From JBBQVS01 sp038211295 (GTDB lineage: Bacteria > Chloroflexota > Ktedonobacteria > Ktedonobacterales > Ktedonobacteraceae), in contig JBBQVS010000049.1 in NCBI GenBank assembly GCA_038211295.1, forward strand, positions 1 to 29,750: a stretch of DNA of 29,750 nucleotides. Direction: 5' to 3'. The notes under the pieces were generated by a model. It had not been told where the DNA came from. It searched no databases and saw only the letters and a program-made list of their open reading frames with translations. Both the position numbers and the translations under genes were made by a program. Positions 6,827 to 15,527 of the stretch are shown in pieces; position 1 is the stretch's first letter, and each line of letters begins with the position of its first letter.

Positions 6827-7854
6827 GTTGAGACGCCGAGGTACGTGTCAAAAAATGCGTTGACGTGCGCGATGTATCCCTGTGTATCGACAGCGAACGA
6901 GGCAGCGTGCGCGGCCCCCGGTACAACCCAGTATTGCTTCGGGTTGCTCGCAGCATTATACAAGGCATACATGCCAGGAAGAGGTGTTACGTTGTCCGTG
7001 TTGCCGTTGATGAAAAAAATAGGCGTATGGCCCGCAAGCTTCTGTACAACATCGATTGGACGTGCCTGCGTGATGTCTACCCCAAACTCATCCTCGACCA
7101 GCAATTGATCCGCCTCGCGTATCTCTTCGCTCGGCACATCACCCGTAACACGCGTCGCATCGACGGGACAGCTTTCCGCCACCAACGCAGCAATATCGTT
7201 TGTTCGTGCGGCTGCAAGCACGGCGGCGGTTGCTCCCATCGAGAGGCCAAGCACTCCTATTTTGCTGTATTGTGTATCTGCGAGACTATGCAAATACACA
7301 ATTGATGCCAGAATATCCTCAGATTCAACCATCCCTAGTGTTGAGAGCGGCCCTTGACTATTTCCATAACTTTGGAAGTCAAAAAGGAGTATGTTATAAC
7401 CATGCTTATACAAAAATGCCGCACGGGCTACCATGGAGACCCGATTTCCCGGTGTGCCATGATTTAGAATAATCACAGGTGCCTGTGGCTTTTGCACCAC
7501 CAGCCACCCTGAGAGCAACTCTCCGCGCCAGTTGTAGAAAAGAACATCCTTTGCTGGAAACTCATGCACATTGTGAACATTGGGGATAGGCTCACCTCGC
7601 CCTGAGCGCAAGCCGTTTGTGAGTTGCGCTAGCCTCGTTCGCATCGTTGAATTGTACGGCATGAGAGCTGTAGGTGAGTAGCCAGGTACTGCTGAAGAGA
7701 GAGGACTACCGGTGACTGAGAGAGCTATGTTACTTCTACTTGGTGCCTTCCCCGTACTGATGAACTGCATGTCCCGCACAAACCAGCCCAATGAGAGAGC
7801 TGCTATCATAAAAACGCCGAACAAAATGCGACGCGTTAAAGGTGAAATACGCAT
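6823..7854 (-). CDS. Membrane-anchored alpha/beta hydrolase
   Basis: A 343-residue alpha/beta-hydrolase-fold protein. The catalytic triad is visible: nucleophile Ser205 in GLSMGA, Asp287 in NGNTDNVTP and His316 in GAAHAASF; HGTPGN (132-137) matches the oxyanion-hole HG motif. An N-terminal hydrophobic helix after MRISPLTRR (about 10-27) lacks an obvious cleavage site, so it is a signal anchor with the hydrolase domain outside. The ATG at 7854 has AGG 6 nt upstream and sits 22 nt after coaE; the frame also extends to a GTG at 7896 that would overlap coaE by 20 nt and add a poor N-terminus. The family resembles Ser esterases/peptidases of the BAAT/Hydrolase_4 type. Substrate unknown. It is probably cotranscribed with coaE. 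Confidence 0.85.
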   Translation of the reverse strand: MRISPLTRRILFGVFMIAALSLGWFVRDMQFISTGKAPSRSNIALSVTGSPLSSAVPGYSPTALMPYNSTMRTRLAQLTNGLRSGRGEPIPNVHNVHEFPAKDVLFYNWRGELLSGWLVVQKPQAPVIILNHGTPGNRVSMVARAAFLYKHGYNILLFDFQSYGNSQGPLSTLGMVESEDILASIVYLHSLADTQYSKIGVLGLSMGATAAVLAAARTNDIAALVAESCPVDATRVTGDVPSEEIREADQLLVEDEFGVDITQARPIDVVQKLAGHTPIFFINGNTDNVTPLPGMYALYNAASNPKQYWVVPGAAHAASFAVDTQGYIAHVNAFFDTYLGVST

Positions 7855-7876
7855 GTAGAGCCTACTTATAAATATA

Positions 7877-8482
7877 TTATTGAGGAAACCTATCACAAAA
7901 ACGCCGAAACGCGTCTTCGACCTGACGACGCGTTTCTACCAGCGAACCACCATTGTCGATCACCTCGTCTACAAGCGGGAGCCGCTCAGCAACCGAGGGT
8001 TGTGCCTGAATACGCGCCTGCGCCTCTTGTTCACTGAAGCCATTACGCGCTATTAGTCGCGCCCGTTCCTGCTCTTCCGGGCAAATAATCATCCATTTAC
8101 TGCTACAGAGTGCGCCCGAATTTCCCTCTAAGAGTTTGACGGCATCGATAACAACGATTCCTGTCGCGCTGACCCGTGTGAGTTCCTGTAGAAGTGCGGT
8201 TCCTACCGCCGGATGAACAATCTGTTCAAGTTGGCGCATCGCTTCAGCATCATGAAAGACAACCGCACTCAGTGCTTTGCGGTTCACACTTCCGTCTGAT
8301 GCCATAACTGAAGGCCCGAAAGTCTCAGCGACGCGCACCGCGATGAGTTGGCCTTGCTCATATAACGCGTGTACCGTTGCGTCTGCATCGATGTACCGTT
8401 CGGCACCAAGTGTCAGCAACATATGCCCCACGGATGTTTTCCCGCAGGCTATGTTGCCGGTAATTCCCAAAACGCGCGGCAT
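7877..8482 (-). CDS. coaE: Dephospho-CoA kinase
   Basis: Catalyses the last step of CoA biosynthesis, phosphorylation of the 3'-hydroxyl of dephospho-CoA by ATP. The 201-residue length is normal. The P-loop GITGNIACGKTSVG (6-19) is slightly unusual: CoaE normally reads TGGIGSGKS, so Ala/Cys replace Gly/Ser. DADATVHALYEQG (32-44) matches the D-A-D substrate-binding motif, and IVHPAV and the lid-region segment near EQERARLIARNGFSEQEAQARI are present. AAGGA lies 7-8 nt before the ATG. It is followed by the hydrolase gene and is divergent from the orthocaspase gene, with about 190 bp between. Confidence 0.93.
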   Translation of the reverse strand: MPRVLGITGNIACGKTSVGHMLLTLGAERYIDADATVHALYEQGQLIAVRVAETFGPSVMASDGSVNRKALSAVVFHDAEAMRQLEQIVHPAVGTALLQELTRVSATGIVVIDAVKLLEGNSGALCSSKWMIICPEEQERARLIARNGFSEQEAQARIQAQPSVAERLPLVDEVIDNGGSLVETRRQVEDAFRRFCDRFPQ

Positions 8483-8672
8483 GCAAAATTCCTTTCGGCA
8501 GAATTACTACAGAGTAGTATAACATATCCCTATTTTTATGCAGAGAAAAATGGGTGTCTGAACAAGACGTATCCAAAAAGTACTTGTTTCTGCTCGTTTC
8601 TTCCCGCAAATAGCGAATGTAGCGTACAATGCTCATACGAATCACGAAGAATGCTAGATGCGAGGAAACTAC
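8483..8672. other. Divergent intergenic region coaE / orthocaspase
   Basis: Both flanking genes must have promoters here. TATACT on the minus strand (about 8515-8520) and TACAAT on the plus strand (8625-8630) are possible -10 boxes, but neither has a convincing -35 at the right spacing. No ORF or RNA gene is evident. Confidence 0.3.
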
Positions 8673-10475
8673 ATGGGCAGACGCCTCGGACTGGTTGTGG
8701 GTGTCAACCAGTATCAAGATACTACATTTCAGCCACTCCGCTTTGCTGAAAATGACGCGCGTGTATTTGCCCAGTGGTTAGTCAATAGCAGGGGCGGCAA
8801 ATGGGCATTAAACGATGTGCAATATATACAGGGTATTCATGCCACAAGAGACGCGATTGAGTCTCTTGTACTACAACTTTGCCTTTCCGTCGCCCAACCG
8901 GATGATCTCGTCGTTATTTATATCGCCAGCCACGCCTTCATCGACGAAAGAAGCGGCGATGGCTACCTCGCACTCACAGATACAGCATACAGAGATGCCA
9001 AAACGGGGTTGCACCTCCTCTCACTCGCGCAGCAAATAATGCCCTGGAGCCGCGCCAACCAGATCGTCTTCATTCTTGATTGCTTTCAAACAGGACAGGG
9101 TTGGAGTGCACGTCGTACCTCTCCTTATGACGTTCTACCACTACTAGGCACCTCGTTGCTTGCTGGAATACAGCAACATCCAAATCGTGTGTTTCTGTGC
9201 TCCTGTCGCGGCAATGAATTTGGAATGGAGGCAGGCGAGCGCGGTCTGGGCCTGCTCATGCATAGCATCATTGTCGGACTCAGTGGCGCCGGAACCGACC
9301 CCGCAACGGGCAATGTTACCTTGCAAAACTTGTATACCTACCTCATCAGCAAGTTAGCAAAGCAACAGCGTCCACAGATTTTTGGGCAAGCACCTGCTCC
9401 AATCGTATTGGCGAGCGGAGTTGTGCAGCAGGGACAGCAACAGATAGTACGAACGCCGCCTCTAGCCACCTCGCAACCGATGGCAGTCTATACAGCAAAT
9501 ACAATGCAGGCACGACAGGAGTCACCTCTTCTTCAGGGTTCGTATAATGCGACGGCGACAGCACAAATCTTACCATCGTTTCAACAACAGGGAAGAAGAC
9601 AAGACATGCATTCTCTTGAAGAGGAGCGTAAACAGCAGAGCAAGCTCCTCCTCGAACGCGCGTCGCAGGCGTTTAAGACGCAGCGCATCGAAGAAGCTCT
9701 ACGCTTCACCGATCAGGCACTACAGATTGTGCCTGATGAGAGTGCCGGCCTCATTCTCAAAGGACAGATTCTCGGCACAATGGGCCGCTTTCCAGAAGCT
9801 CTTGCTATCGTCGATCAAGCACGTCAAAAGGAGCCGAACAACGCGCTAATATGGAGTATGGGTGCCGTCCTGCTGACAAATATAGGACGCCATCAGGAAG
9901 CACTGACGGCAATTGAACGCTCACTAGAACTCGATGCGAGCAATCCCGAAAGTTACGCTATCAAAACGAACATAATGGCAAGCATCGCGGTTACACAAAC
10001 GCGCAACAAAACGCTCCCCAGAAACGAGTTGATCGCGTCAGAGAAGAAACGCAGTGGGCCATTGTCTTTCTTTGTAGCAGCCCTTTTCCAGTTTGTCAGC
10101 TTGCTGCTTGGCATTACGGGCGGCGTACTTGCGGTTTTGCTGCCAGCAATCCCGGCCTTCGTTCCATTGCTTTTACAAAGCTTGGGGCTAACATTTTTGT
10201 GTGTCAACGCAGCTCGCTACTCGTATCGCTATGGCTTTTCGCGCGTACTCATTACGCTTTTCTTTAGCCTGCTGGCAGCTGGTATTCTTGGCATCGGTAT
10301 AGGATTTCGTCCTGTGTACACACAGCTTATGCTTGAGTTGCAAGCGCATCCAGCGTATATGTTGCCACTTTTCTTTCTGGGCGCGTGGCTTGCTGTCGCG
10401 GCAGTTCTTCCAGTTCTCATAGCAATCGTTGCGTTTATCATCGGCTCAGTGACGAGAGTACGGCGCAACCACTAA
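8673..10475 (+). CDS. Orthocaspase (peptidase C14-like) with TPR repeats and C-terminal membrane domain
   Basis: A 600-residue three-part protein. Residues 1-250 are a caspase-hemoglobinase domain: GRRLGLVVGVNQY (2-14) is the first strand, His87 in VIYIASHAF and Cys137 in FILDCFQTG form the dyad. These motifs are degenerate relative to the usual SGHG and DCCHSG but keep both catalytic residues. Residues about 320-440 hold two to three TPR-like units (a unit near 331-352 with ASQAFKTQRIEEALRFTDQA, and units near 355-388 and 389-422). From about 464 to 595 there are four hydrophobic segments. The caspase and TPR parts would sit in the cytoplasm. The ATG at 8673 is chosen because GAGGAAA precedes it; the frame begins 5 codons earlier. 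Metacaspase-like proteins cleave after Arg/Lys in the few studied cases; the target here is unknown. It ends 8 bp from the convergent ABC-F gene. Confidence 0.85.
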   Translation: MGRRLGLVVGVNQYQDTTFQPLRFAENDARVFAQWLVNSRGGKWALNDVQYIQGIHATRDAIESLVLQLCLSVAQPDDLVVIYIASHAFIDERSGDGYLALTDTAYRDAKTGLHLLSLAQQIMPWSRANQIVFILDCFQTGQGWSARRTSPYDVLPLLGTSLLAGIQQHPNRVFLCSCRGNEFGMEAGERGLGLLMHSIIVGLSGAGTDPATGNVTLQNLYTYLISKLAKQQRPQIFGQAPAPIVLASGVVQQGQQQIVRTPPLATSQPMAVYTANTMQARQESPLLQGSYNATATAQILPSFQQQGRRQDMHSLEEERKQQSKLLLERASQAFKTQRIEEALRFTDQALQIVPDESAGLILKGQILGTMGRFPEALAIVDQARQKEPNNALIWSMGAVLLTNIGRHQEALTAIERSLELDASNPESYAIKTNIMASIAVTQTRNKTLPRNELIASEKKRSGPLSFFVAALFQFVSLLLGITGGVLAVLLPAIPAFVPLLLQSLGLTFLCVNAARYSYRYGFSRVLITLFFSLLAAGILGIGIGFRPVYTQLMLELQAHPAYMLPLFFLGAWLAVAAVLPVLIAIVAFIIGSVTRVRRNH

Positions 10476-10483
10476 TGCTTTCC

Positions 10484-12445
10484 TCACGCGCCCACATCGG
10501 CGGCGACGCGTTCCCATTCAACAAGCAACACATCAACATGCGCTCTCGCACGCTCGTATTCAGCCGAAAGCACGGTCAACTGCTCGGCATTTGCCTGTAG
10601 CGCGGCTTCCGAAAGCGCGGCCTCCACCGTTTTTACCTGCGCTTCAGCTCTCTCAATATCACGCTCGACGTCTTCTACCATGCGGGTTTTGCTCTTGAGT
10701 TGCTTCTTGTTACTCGGTTTTGTTGGCTTCACAACAGGAGGAGCAGGTTTTGGCTCTGGAACCGTTTTTTTGTTGGTGACGGGAGCGGGAACATCAAGAA
10801 GGATTGGTTGCTTTTTCGTGCGGTACTCCGTATAATTTCCCATGTAAGGAATGAGTACACTATCCTCGATTGCCCAAACTTTTGTCGCCAGACTATCAAT
10901 AAAGTACCGATCATGCGAAACAAAGAGCAACGTCCCGTCAAACTCGCTTAGCACTTCTTCAAGAAATTGACGGGATTGCAAATCCAGATGATTGGTCGGC
11001 TCGTCGAGAATGAGCAAATTGGAACCCTGTAACGTCAATTTCGCCAGCGCGACGCGACTGCGTTCACCTCCGCTCAGAGAGCCAATCAGCTTGAATACAT
11101 CGTCATTAGAAAAGAGGAAACGGCCCAGAAAGCCACGTGCGCCCTCCTCACTTAGTACCGTTACCTGACGAATCTCATCAAGAATGGTGCGGTTGTAATC
11201 AAGACCCGCGTGCGTCTGCGAATAGTAACCGACACGGACACCATGACCAAGCCGCGCTTGCCCACTCACAGGGGGCAGCTCACCAATCAGAGTCCGCAGA
11301 ACAGTTGTCTTACCCGCTCCATTTGGGCCAATGAAGCCAACGCGGTCCCCACGCACTAGCTCAAGGTCAGCGACACGCACCAGCGTGGCGGCGTCGCTCG
11401 TTCTTTCCGGGTCACGCCTTGCGCCACCACCATAGCCAACCTCTAGCTTATGCGTTGAAAACACAACCATGCCACTATCCATGACTGATGTGAACTCGAA
11501 GTGTAGCTCTGGAAAGTCTTGTGGTCGCGCGACACGCTCAAGACGGTCTAACAACTTCTGCCGTCCTCGCGCCTCTTTGCTACGTTGCCCTGCTTTATAG
11601 CGACGAATAAACTCTTCCGTGTGCGCTATATGCGCCTGCTGCGCCTCATATTCGCGTTGCTGTCGCTCCATACGCTCTTCACGCAGGCTCAGGTATTTTG
11701 TATAATTGCCAGGGTATTCTTCGATACGCCCAAATGCCATTTCAACTGTACGAGACACAATCTTGTCCAGAAAGTAGCGATCATGCGCGACAATGACCAT
11801 CGCCCCTTTCCAGCTTAGAAGGTACGTTTCTAGCCATTCGAGGGCCGCGAGGTCCAGATGATTGGTTGGCTCATCCATGAGCAGCAGGTCAGGTTCCTGT
11901 AAGAGCAGCTTTCCCAGCGAAGCACGCGTCTGTTGCCCACCACTCAGTCGCATAACCGGCCCTTCTTGCTGCTCCCGTGTGAAGCCCAGGCCGTCAAGCA
12001 CCTGCTCAACGCGGTTCTCATAGGTGTAGCCACCGGCGTGTTCGTAGCGTGTTTGCAGCTCATCGTACCGCGCCAACAATGAGGCATAGAGTGAGGTATT
12101 TTCTCTGGTCGCGGGCGCGGACATCTCCTGCGTGAGAATGCTCAATTCTTGTTCCCACAGACGCAATTCGGCAAAGACAGTCAGCAACTCTTCACGAAGT
12201 GTATTTTGCGGTTGAAAATCAACGTATTGTGTGAGATACCCGACACGCGTGTTGCGAGCAATGGCAACAGTGCCTTCGTCGGGCGTTTCTCGACGAGCAA
12301 GAATATTTAGCAAGGTAGATTTTCCGGCACCGTTGGGGCCAACAAGCCCAATACGGTCAAGTTCATTGATTTGAAATGTGATACCAGCAAAAATACGTTC
12401 CGCCCCAAACGACTTCCCGACCTCTGTACAACTCAGAATTGGCAT
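10484..12445 (-). CDS. ABC-F family ATPase (Uup/YdiF-like) with C-terminal coiled coil
   Basis: A soluble tandem ATPase of 653 residues without membrane segments. ABC1 has Walker A GPNGAGKST (36-44), signature LSGGQ (167-171) and DEPTNHLD (191-198). The inter-domain arm is about 245-330, with the basic segment KAGQRSKEARGRQK (284-297) that in ABC-F proteins contacts tRNA at the ribosomal E/P site. ABC2 has GPNGAGKTT (373-381), LSGGE (457-461) and DEPTNHLD (481-488). After a Pro/Lys-rich linker (about 545-580) a predicted coiled coil runs to the C-terminus, as in Uup and YdiF. The family resolves ribosome stalling or gives antibiotic protection; this architecture points to the housekeeping type, not a dedicated resistance factor. 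The ATG has AGGTGA 6 nt upstream. It is divergent from pyrE. Confidence 0.92.
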   Translation of the reverse strand: MPILSCTEVGKSFGAERIFAGITFQINELDRIGLVGPNGAGKSTLLNILARRETPDEGTVAIARNTRVGYLTQYVDFQPQNTLREELLTVFAELRLWEQELSILTQEMSAPATRENTSLYASLLARYDELQTRYEHAGGYTYENRVEQVLDGLGFTREQQEGPVMRLSGGQQTRASLGKLLLQEPDLLLMDEPTNHLDLAALEWLETYLLSWKGAMVIVAHDRYFLDKIVSRTVEMAFGRIEEYPGNYTKYLSLREERMERQQREYEAQQAHIAHTEEFIRRYKAGQRSKEARGRQKLLDRLERVARPQDFPELHFEFTSVMDSGMVVFSTHKLEVGYGGGARRDPERTSDAATLVRVADLELVRGDRVGFIGPNGAGKTTVLRTLIGELPPVSGQARLGHGVRVGYYSQTHAGLDYNRTILDEIRQVTVLSEEGARGFLGRFLFSNDDVFKLIGSLSGGERSRVALAKLTLQGSNLLILDEPTNHLDLQSRQFLEEVLSEFDGTLLFVSHDRYFIDSLATKVWAIEDSVLIPYMGNYTEYRTKKQPILLDVPAPVTNKKTVPEPKPAPPVVKPTKPSNKKQLKSKTRMVEDVERDIERAEAQVKTVEAALSEAALQANAEQLTVLSAEYERARAHVDVLLVEWERVAADVGA

Positions 12446-12613
12446 AGCTTTTCACCTGAAATGTTGTTATTTTTTCGCTTCTTTGTCAGAAGAGTACCAT
12501 ACTCGCCGTCACGATGCAAGAGAATCCTTGATGGGGAAGTGTCGCCAAAATACCGATGTGATATGATATACTCCAATGCAATAAGACGTTTTTCCCAGAA
12601 AGGATGATGAGAG

Positions 12614-13276
12614 GTGGCGAAAGAACAGTCTCTGGATAATCTCTGGTTGGCGCAAATGTTATTCGATCTCGGCGCAGTACAATTTGGAAATTTTACGGTG
12701 AGCGAATCGGCGGTTAGCTCTCCAATTTTCATAAACCCCAAGGTCTTAATTAGCAATCCAACCGCGCTTCGTGTTGCTGGCAAACTGATGCAACAGGAAA
12801 TCAATCTCGCGCAATCGTTGCGTCGCGCACGCGTCAATCCCTTTAATCTGGTCGCGGGCGTGCCAGTTGGCGGTCTTATCCTTGCTTCTGCATACTCACT
12901 AGAGACCTCAACACCAATGATCTATGCTCGTATCCGTCCAGAAGGCACGGGCAAGCGTGGTATTGAGGGCCGTTTTGCAAAAGGTGACACCGCCCTTATC
13001 ATTGACGATCTCATTACCAGAGGAAGCAGCACCATCGAAACGGCGGCTCTGCTCGAAGAGAACGGCGTGAAGGTGAAGGATGTGCTTGTCCTGATTGACC
13101 GTGAGCACGGGGCGGCAGAGCGGCTCCGCCAACACGGCTACAACCTGATGAGCATTCTCAAGCTGGACGTCATGTTGACGCATTATATGTCTAAAGGTCT
13201 GATTTCAGAAGAGACGTACCGCAACTGTGCGGAATACCTGCACAGCAAACAGGGCGAGAATTCCAGCAATTCATAA
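12614..13276 (+). CDS. pyrE: Orotate phosphoribosyltransferase
   Basis: A type-I phosphoribosyltransferase of 220 residues. It would condense orotate and PRPP to OMP in de novo pyrimidine synthesis. The PRPP-binding loop ALIIDDLITRGSST (127-140) is intact with both acidic residues (Asp131, Asp132). The flexible-loop region YARIRPEGTGKRGIEGRF (104-121) supplies the basic residues typical of PyrE, and NLVAGVPVGGLILASA (78-93) matches the substrate loop. It starts at GTG 12614, with AAAGGA about 9 nt upstream. The gene is alone, divergent from the ABC-F gene, and ends in the very strong hairpin at 13275-13332. Other pyrimidine genes are not adjacent, so its assignment rests on sequence motifs. 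Confidence 0.88.
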   Translation: MAKEQSLDNLWLAQMLFDLGAVQFGNFTVSESAVSSPIFINPKVLISNPTALRVAGKLMQQEINLAQSLRRARVNPFNLVAGVPVGGLILASAYSLETSTPMIYARIRPEGTGKRGIEGRFAKGDTALIIDDLITRGSSTIETAALLEENGVKVKDVLVLIDREHGAAERLRQHGYNLMSILKLDVMLTHYMSKGLISEETYRNCAEYLHSKQGENSSNS

Positions 13277-13332
13277 GAAGAAAGCAGGGTGTACCATAGC
13301 AACTTTTGCCTGGTACACCCTGCTTTCTTCTT
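13275..13332. terminator. Perfect 22-bp stem bidirectional terminator
   Basis: Arms 13275-13296 and 13311-13332 are exact reverse complements with a 14-nt loop. The outer part of each arm is A-rich on one side and TTTCTTCTT on the other, so the U-tract is built into the stem for both directions. It begins on the pyrE stop codon and lies 22 bp from the end of the convergent peroxiredoxin gene, so it serves both. Confidence 0.9.
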
Positions 13333-13354
13333 GGGCAAGAAGGGGAAAATATCA

Positions 13355-13843
13355 TTATGAGAGTTTTTGCATTGCCTCGAACAGGTCTGTATTGTCTGGC
13401 ATCTCGCCGGGGGAGTGCTGCACCTCGATATACTGAATAACTCCCTGCTTGTCTATCACGAAGAGCGCACGCTCCGCCATACCAGCAGGGTGGCGCACAC
13501 CGTAGCGGTCAACCACGCTTCCCTGCGGATAGAAGTCCGAGAGCAGAGGAAACGAGGTGTGCATGGACTTTTTCCAGGCTCCCAACACGAAGGGGCTGTC
13601 CATACTGATGCTGACGATTTCGGCGTCATAATCCTTGAAACGGCTCAGGTCTGCTTCATAGGCGGGAAGCTGTATGGAGCAAGTGCTACTAAAGGCGAAG
13701 GGGACAAAAGCAAGAACGACATTTTTCTTGCCACGAAAATCCGTCAGGTGCCACTCGCCATTTTTTTCTGTCTTGAGTGTAAAATCAGGGGCAGTATCTC
13801 CCACCTTCAATGTCTTTGTCTCAGTACGATTTCTATTATCCAT
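13355..13843 (-). CDS. Single-cysteine peroxiredoxin, AhpE/AhpC-TSA family
   Basis: A 162-residue thioredoxin-fold peroxidase that would reduce hydroperoxides through Cys55, the only cysteine in the protein. It is thus a 1-Cys enzyme that must use an external thiol for recycling. The N-terminal strand VGDTAPDFTL is family-typical. The active-site loop reads FVPFAFSSTCSIQ, keeping the Pro and the Thr-x-x-Cys-like geometry (Ser/Thr just before Cys) but ending in S-I-Q where T-x-E is common. Later segments YDAEIVSISMDSPFVLGAW and FPLLSDF are characteristic of AhpE-like proteins, as is a conserved Arg in VVDRYGV. ATG 13843 has AAAGGG about 9-10 nt upstream; the TTG one codon before is less likely. 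It converges with pyrE. Confidence 0.9.
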   Translation of the reverse strand: MDNRNRTETKTLKVGDTAPDFTLKTEKNGEWHLTDFRGKKNVVLAFVPFAFSSTCSIQLPAYEADLSRFKDYDAEIVSISMDSPFVLGAWKKSMHTSFPLLSDFYPQGSVVDRYGVRHPAGMAERALFVIDKQGVIQYIEVQHSPGEMPDNTDLFEAMQKLS

Positions 13844-14057
13844 CAAATTGTATCCCTTTTAAAATTGACATTCGTACTCTCCACAGAATGCACGAATGAT
13901 ACGTTACTAGCCTTGCTCGCTATTCGTCATGCAGTGTGTGCAATTGCGTCCGCATGCGTCAAACTGTTATAGCGTACAGCTAGTTACAAAATGTACTCTG
14001 TTCGGAATTGTAGCACTCGCCTTGAAAACATGTCAAATTGATGGGGAGAACTCACTG
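13844..14057. other. Divergent intergenic region peroxiredoxin / glycosyltransferase
   Basis: TTGACA (13865-13870) has no -10 at normal spacing. TTGCGT (13944-13949), 18 nt, TATAGC (13968-13973) is a weak rightward candidate and fits a glycosyltransferase start downstream of it. The reading frame of the glycosyltransferase stays open across part of this stretch back to an ATG at 13929, so a longer N-terminus cannot be excluded. Confidence 0.3.
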
Positions 14058-15506
14058 TTGTTGCATGAACACACCCAAAACACACACAGTATAGATGTCA
14101 TAGATAGATGTAAACTATTTTTAACGTCACAACAAGAGACATTTCTTGCTCGTACAGGAATAGTCGCGTATATTCCTATTACGTTTGTAGTGGTTCTTAT
14201 GTTTATAGCCGCGTCATGGGAAGCGTTTATGACCACGACGGACCCCGCCCGCTATCAATGCTATGCGCTGACTTTCTGGTTTGGGAGCAACGGCGCACAC
14301 CTGTTACCACAACAACAATGCGCGTTCCTGTGGACAGCAGATGCCGCGTCAGGAGTACAAGCCCCCTTTCATATGTTGCCACGCGAATATCCACCTCTGA
14401 CACTCGTACCGTTCTCGCTCGCTCTGCTAGCTCCGCTTTCCTACTATCAACTCGTCTTTGCGTTACTGATGGCACTCACTGCTGTGCTGGTGTACTGGTT
14501 GCTCCTGCGCTATGGCCCACGCGGTGCTGGCCTTATCTTCACATTGTATCTACTAGGTGGTGCCGTTGCCACGGCACATGTGCGCTTCGACCTGTTGCCC
14601 GCCGTGTTGACGCTTATCAGCCTGATCGCCGCAGAGCGACGCGCATGGCGACTGGCATACGTGGCACTTGCGTTTGGCGTTCTTTTGAAGATTTATCCAA
14701 TTCTGCTCTTACCTTCTCTCTTTATCGCGGAACAACAGGCGTCGGGGCGTTTTTATGCGGCCCCAAACTTGCTCCCTTTTCACCGTCTGCTTGCCTCGCT
14801 CGGACAAACGATACGCGGCGGGTTCCGGGGATTGGAGTGGAAAAACTGTCTGGCGTTTCTCGCCGTACTCGGTAGCATCACAGGCATTTTCGCAATCCTC
14901 AATTTCCAGAATGCGATTGTGAGCCAGTTTGCCTATTTCGCACAACGTCCCGTGCAGGTTGAGTCAAGTGGAAGTACATTGCTCTGGCTCACAACATTGT
15001 TCGGCGCATCAAAACAAATCAACTACGTCTATGGCTCAATCAATATTGTCAATCCATTTAGCGGCAGTGTTTCTCTGTTAAGCACTATATTGCTCTTGCT
15101 TGGCTTTGTCTATTGCCTATTTATGCAATGGCGGGGCCACATGGATATTGTACAAACAGCAATAGCACTGATTTTCGTGTTTATCGCGACGGGCAAAGTG
15201 TTTAGCCCACAATATATTCTCTGGCTTATTCCTCTACTTGGTTATGTAGGAGCGTTCGATCTCTTCTGGTTTTGCTTCTGGGGGCCAGCCGCCGTACTCA
15301 CAACGGTGATCTTTGCCTACTTCTATACTCGACCAGTTGAACCCATAGCAATTCCAGCCACTCCAGGCTTCTTTCAAATTGTGGCTATACGGAATTTTTT
15401 CTTTATGCTTGTGACGCTGGCATACCTCTTCAACTGGTTTCATGTGCGCCAACGGCGTCTCCCCAAATTTTCGACGGGCAGGGAGACGAAACCGTTGCAT
15501 AGGTAG
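14058..15506 (+). CDS. Polytopic glycosyltransferase, GT87/DUF2029-like
   Basis: An integral membrane protein of about 482 residues with roughly ten to twelve hydrophobic segments. It resembles polyprenyl-phosphate-mannose dependent transferases (GT87, GT-C fold). An acidic residue in an outer loop just after the first membrane helix (Asp62 in TTDPARY) and FSPQYILWLIP (382-392), a signature of the family's late segment, support this. RFDLLPAVLTLISL and LLKIYPILLLP also match. Such enzymes glycosylate lipids or proteins on the outer face of the membrane; donor and acceptor are unknown. The start is uncertain: I favour TTG 14058, with GGGGAG ending 9 nt upstream. The frame extends to ATG 13929, but that adds 43 residues rich in Cys and His with no Shine-Dalgarno. 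It ends 21 bp from the convergent epimerase gene. Confidence 0.75.
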   Translation: MLHEHTQNTHSIDVIDRCKLFLTSQQETFLARTGIVAYIPITFVVVLMFIAASWEAFMTTTDPARYQCYALTFWFGSNGAHLLPQQQCAFLWTADAASGVQAPFHMLPREYPPLTLVPFSLALLAPLSYYQLVFALLMALTAVLVYWLLLRYGPRGAGLIFTLYLLGGAVATAHVRFDLLPAVLTLISLIAAERRAWRLAYVALAFGVLLKIYPILLLPSLFIAEQQASGRFYAAPNLLPFHRLLASLGQTIRGGFRGLEWKNCLAFLAVLGSITGIFAILNFQNAIVSQFAYFAQRPVQVESSGSTLLWLTTLFGASKQINYVYGSINIVNPFSGSVSLLSTILLLLGFVYCLFMQWRGHMDIVQTAIALIFVFIATGKVFSPQYILWLIPLLGYVGAFDLFWFCFWGPAAVLTTVIFAYFYTRPVEPIAIPATPGFFQIVAIRNFFFMLVTLAYLFNWFHVRQRRLPKFSTGRETKPLHR

Positions 15507-15527
15507 GGGGGTTCTGCAAGTCGGTGT

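Noticed and set aside
13929..14057. N-terminal 43 codons of the glycosyltransferase frame
   Set aside because: Cys/His-rich, without ribosome binding site at ATG 13929; kept only as an alternative start, since TTG 14058 has GGGGAG upstream.
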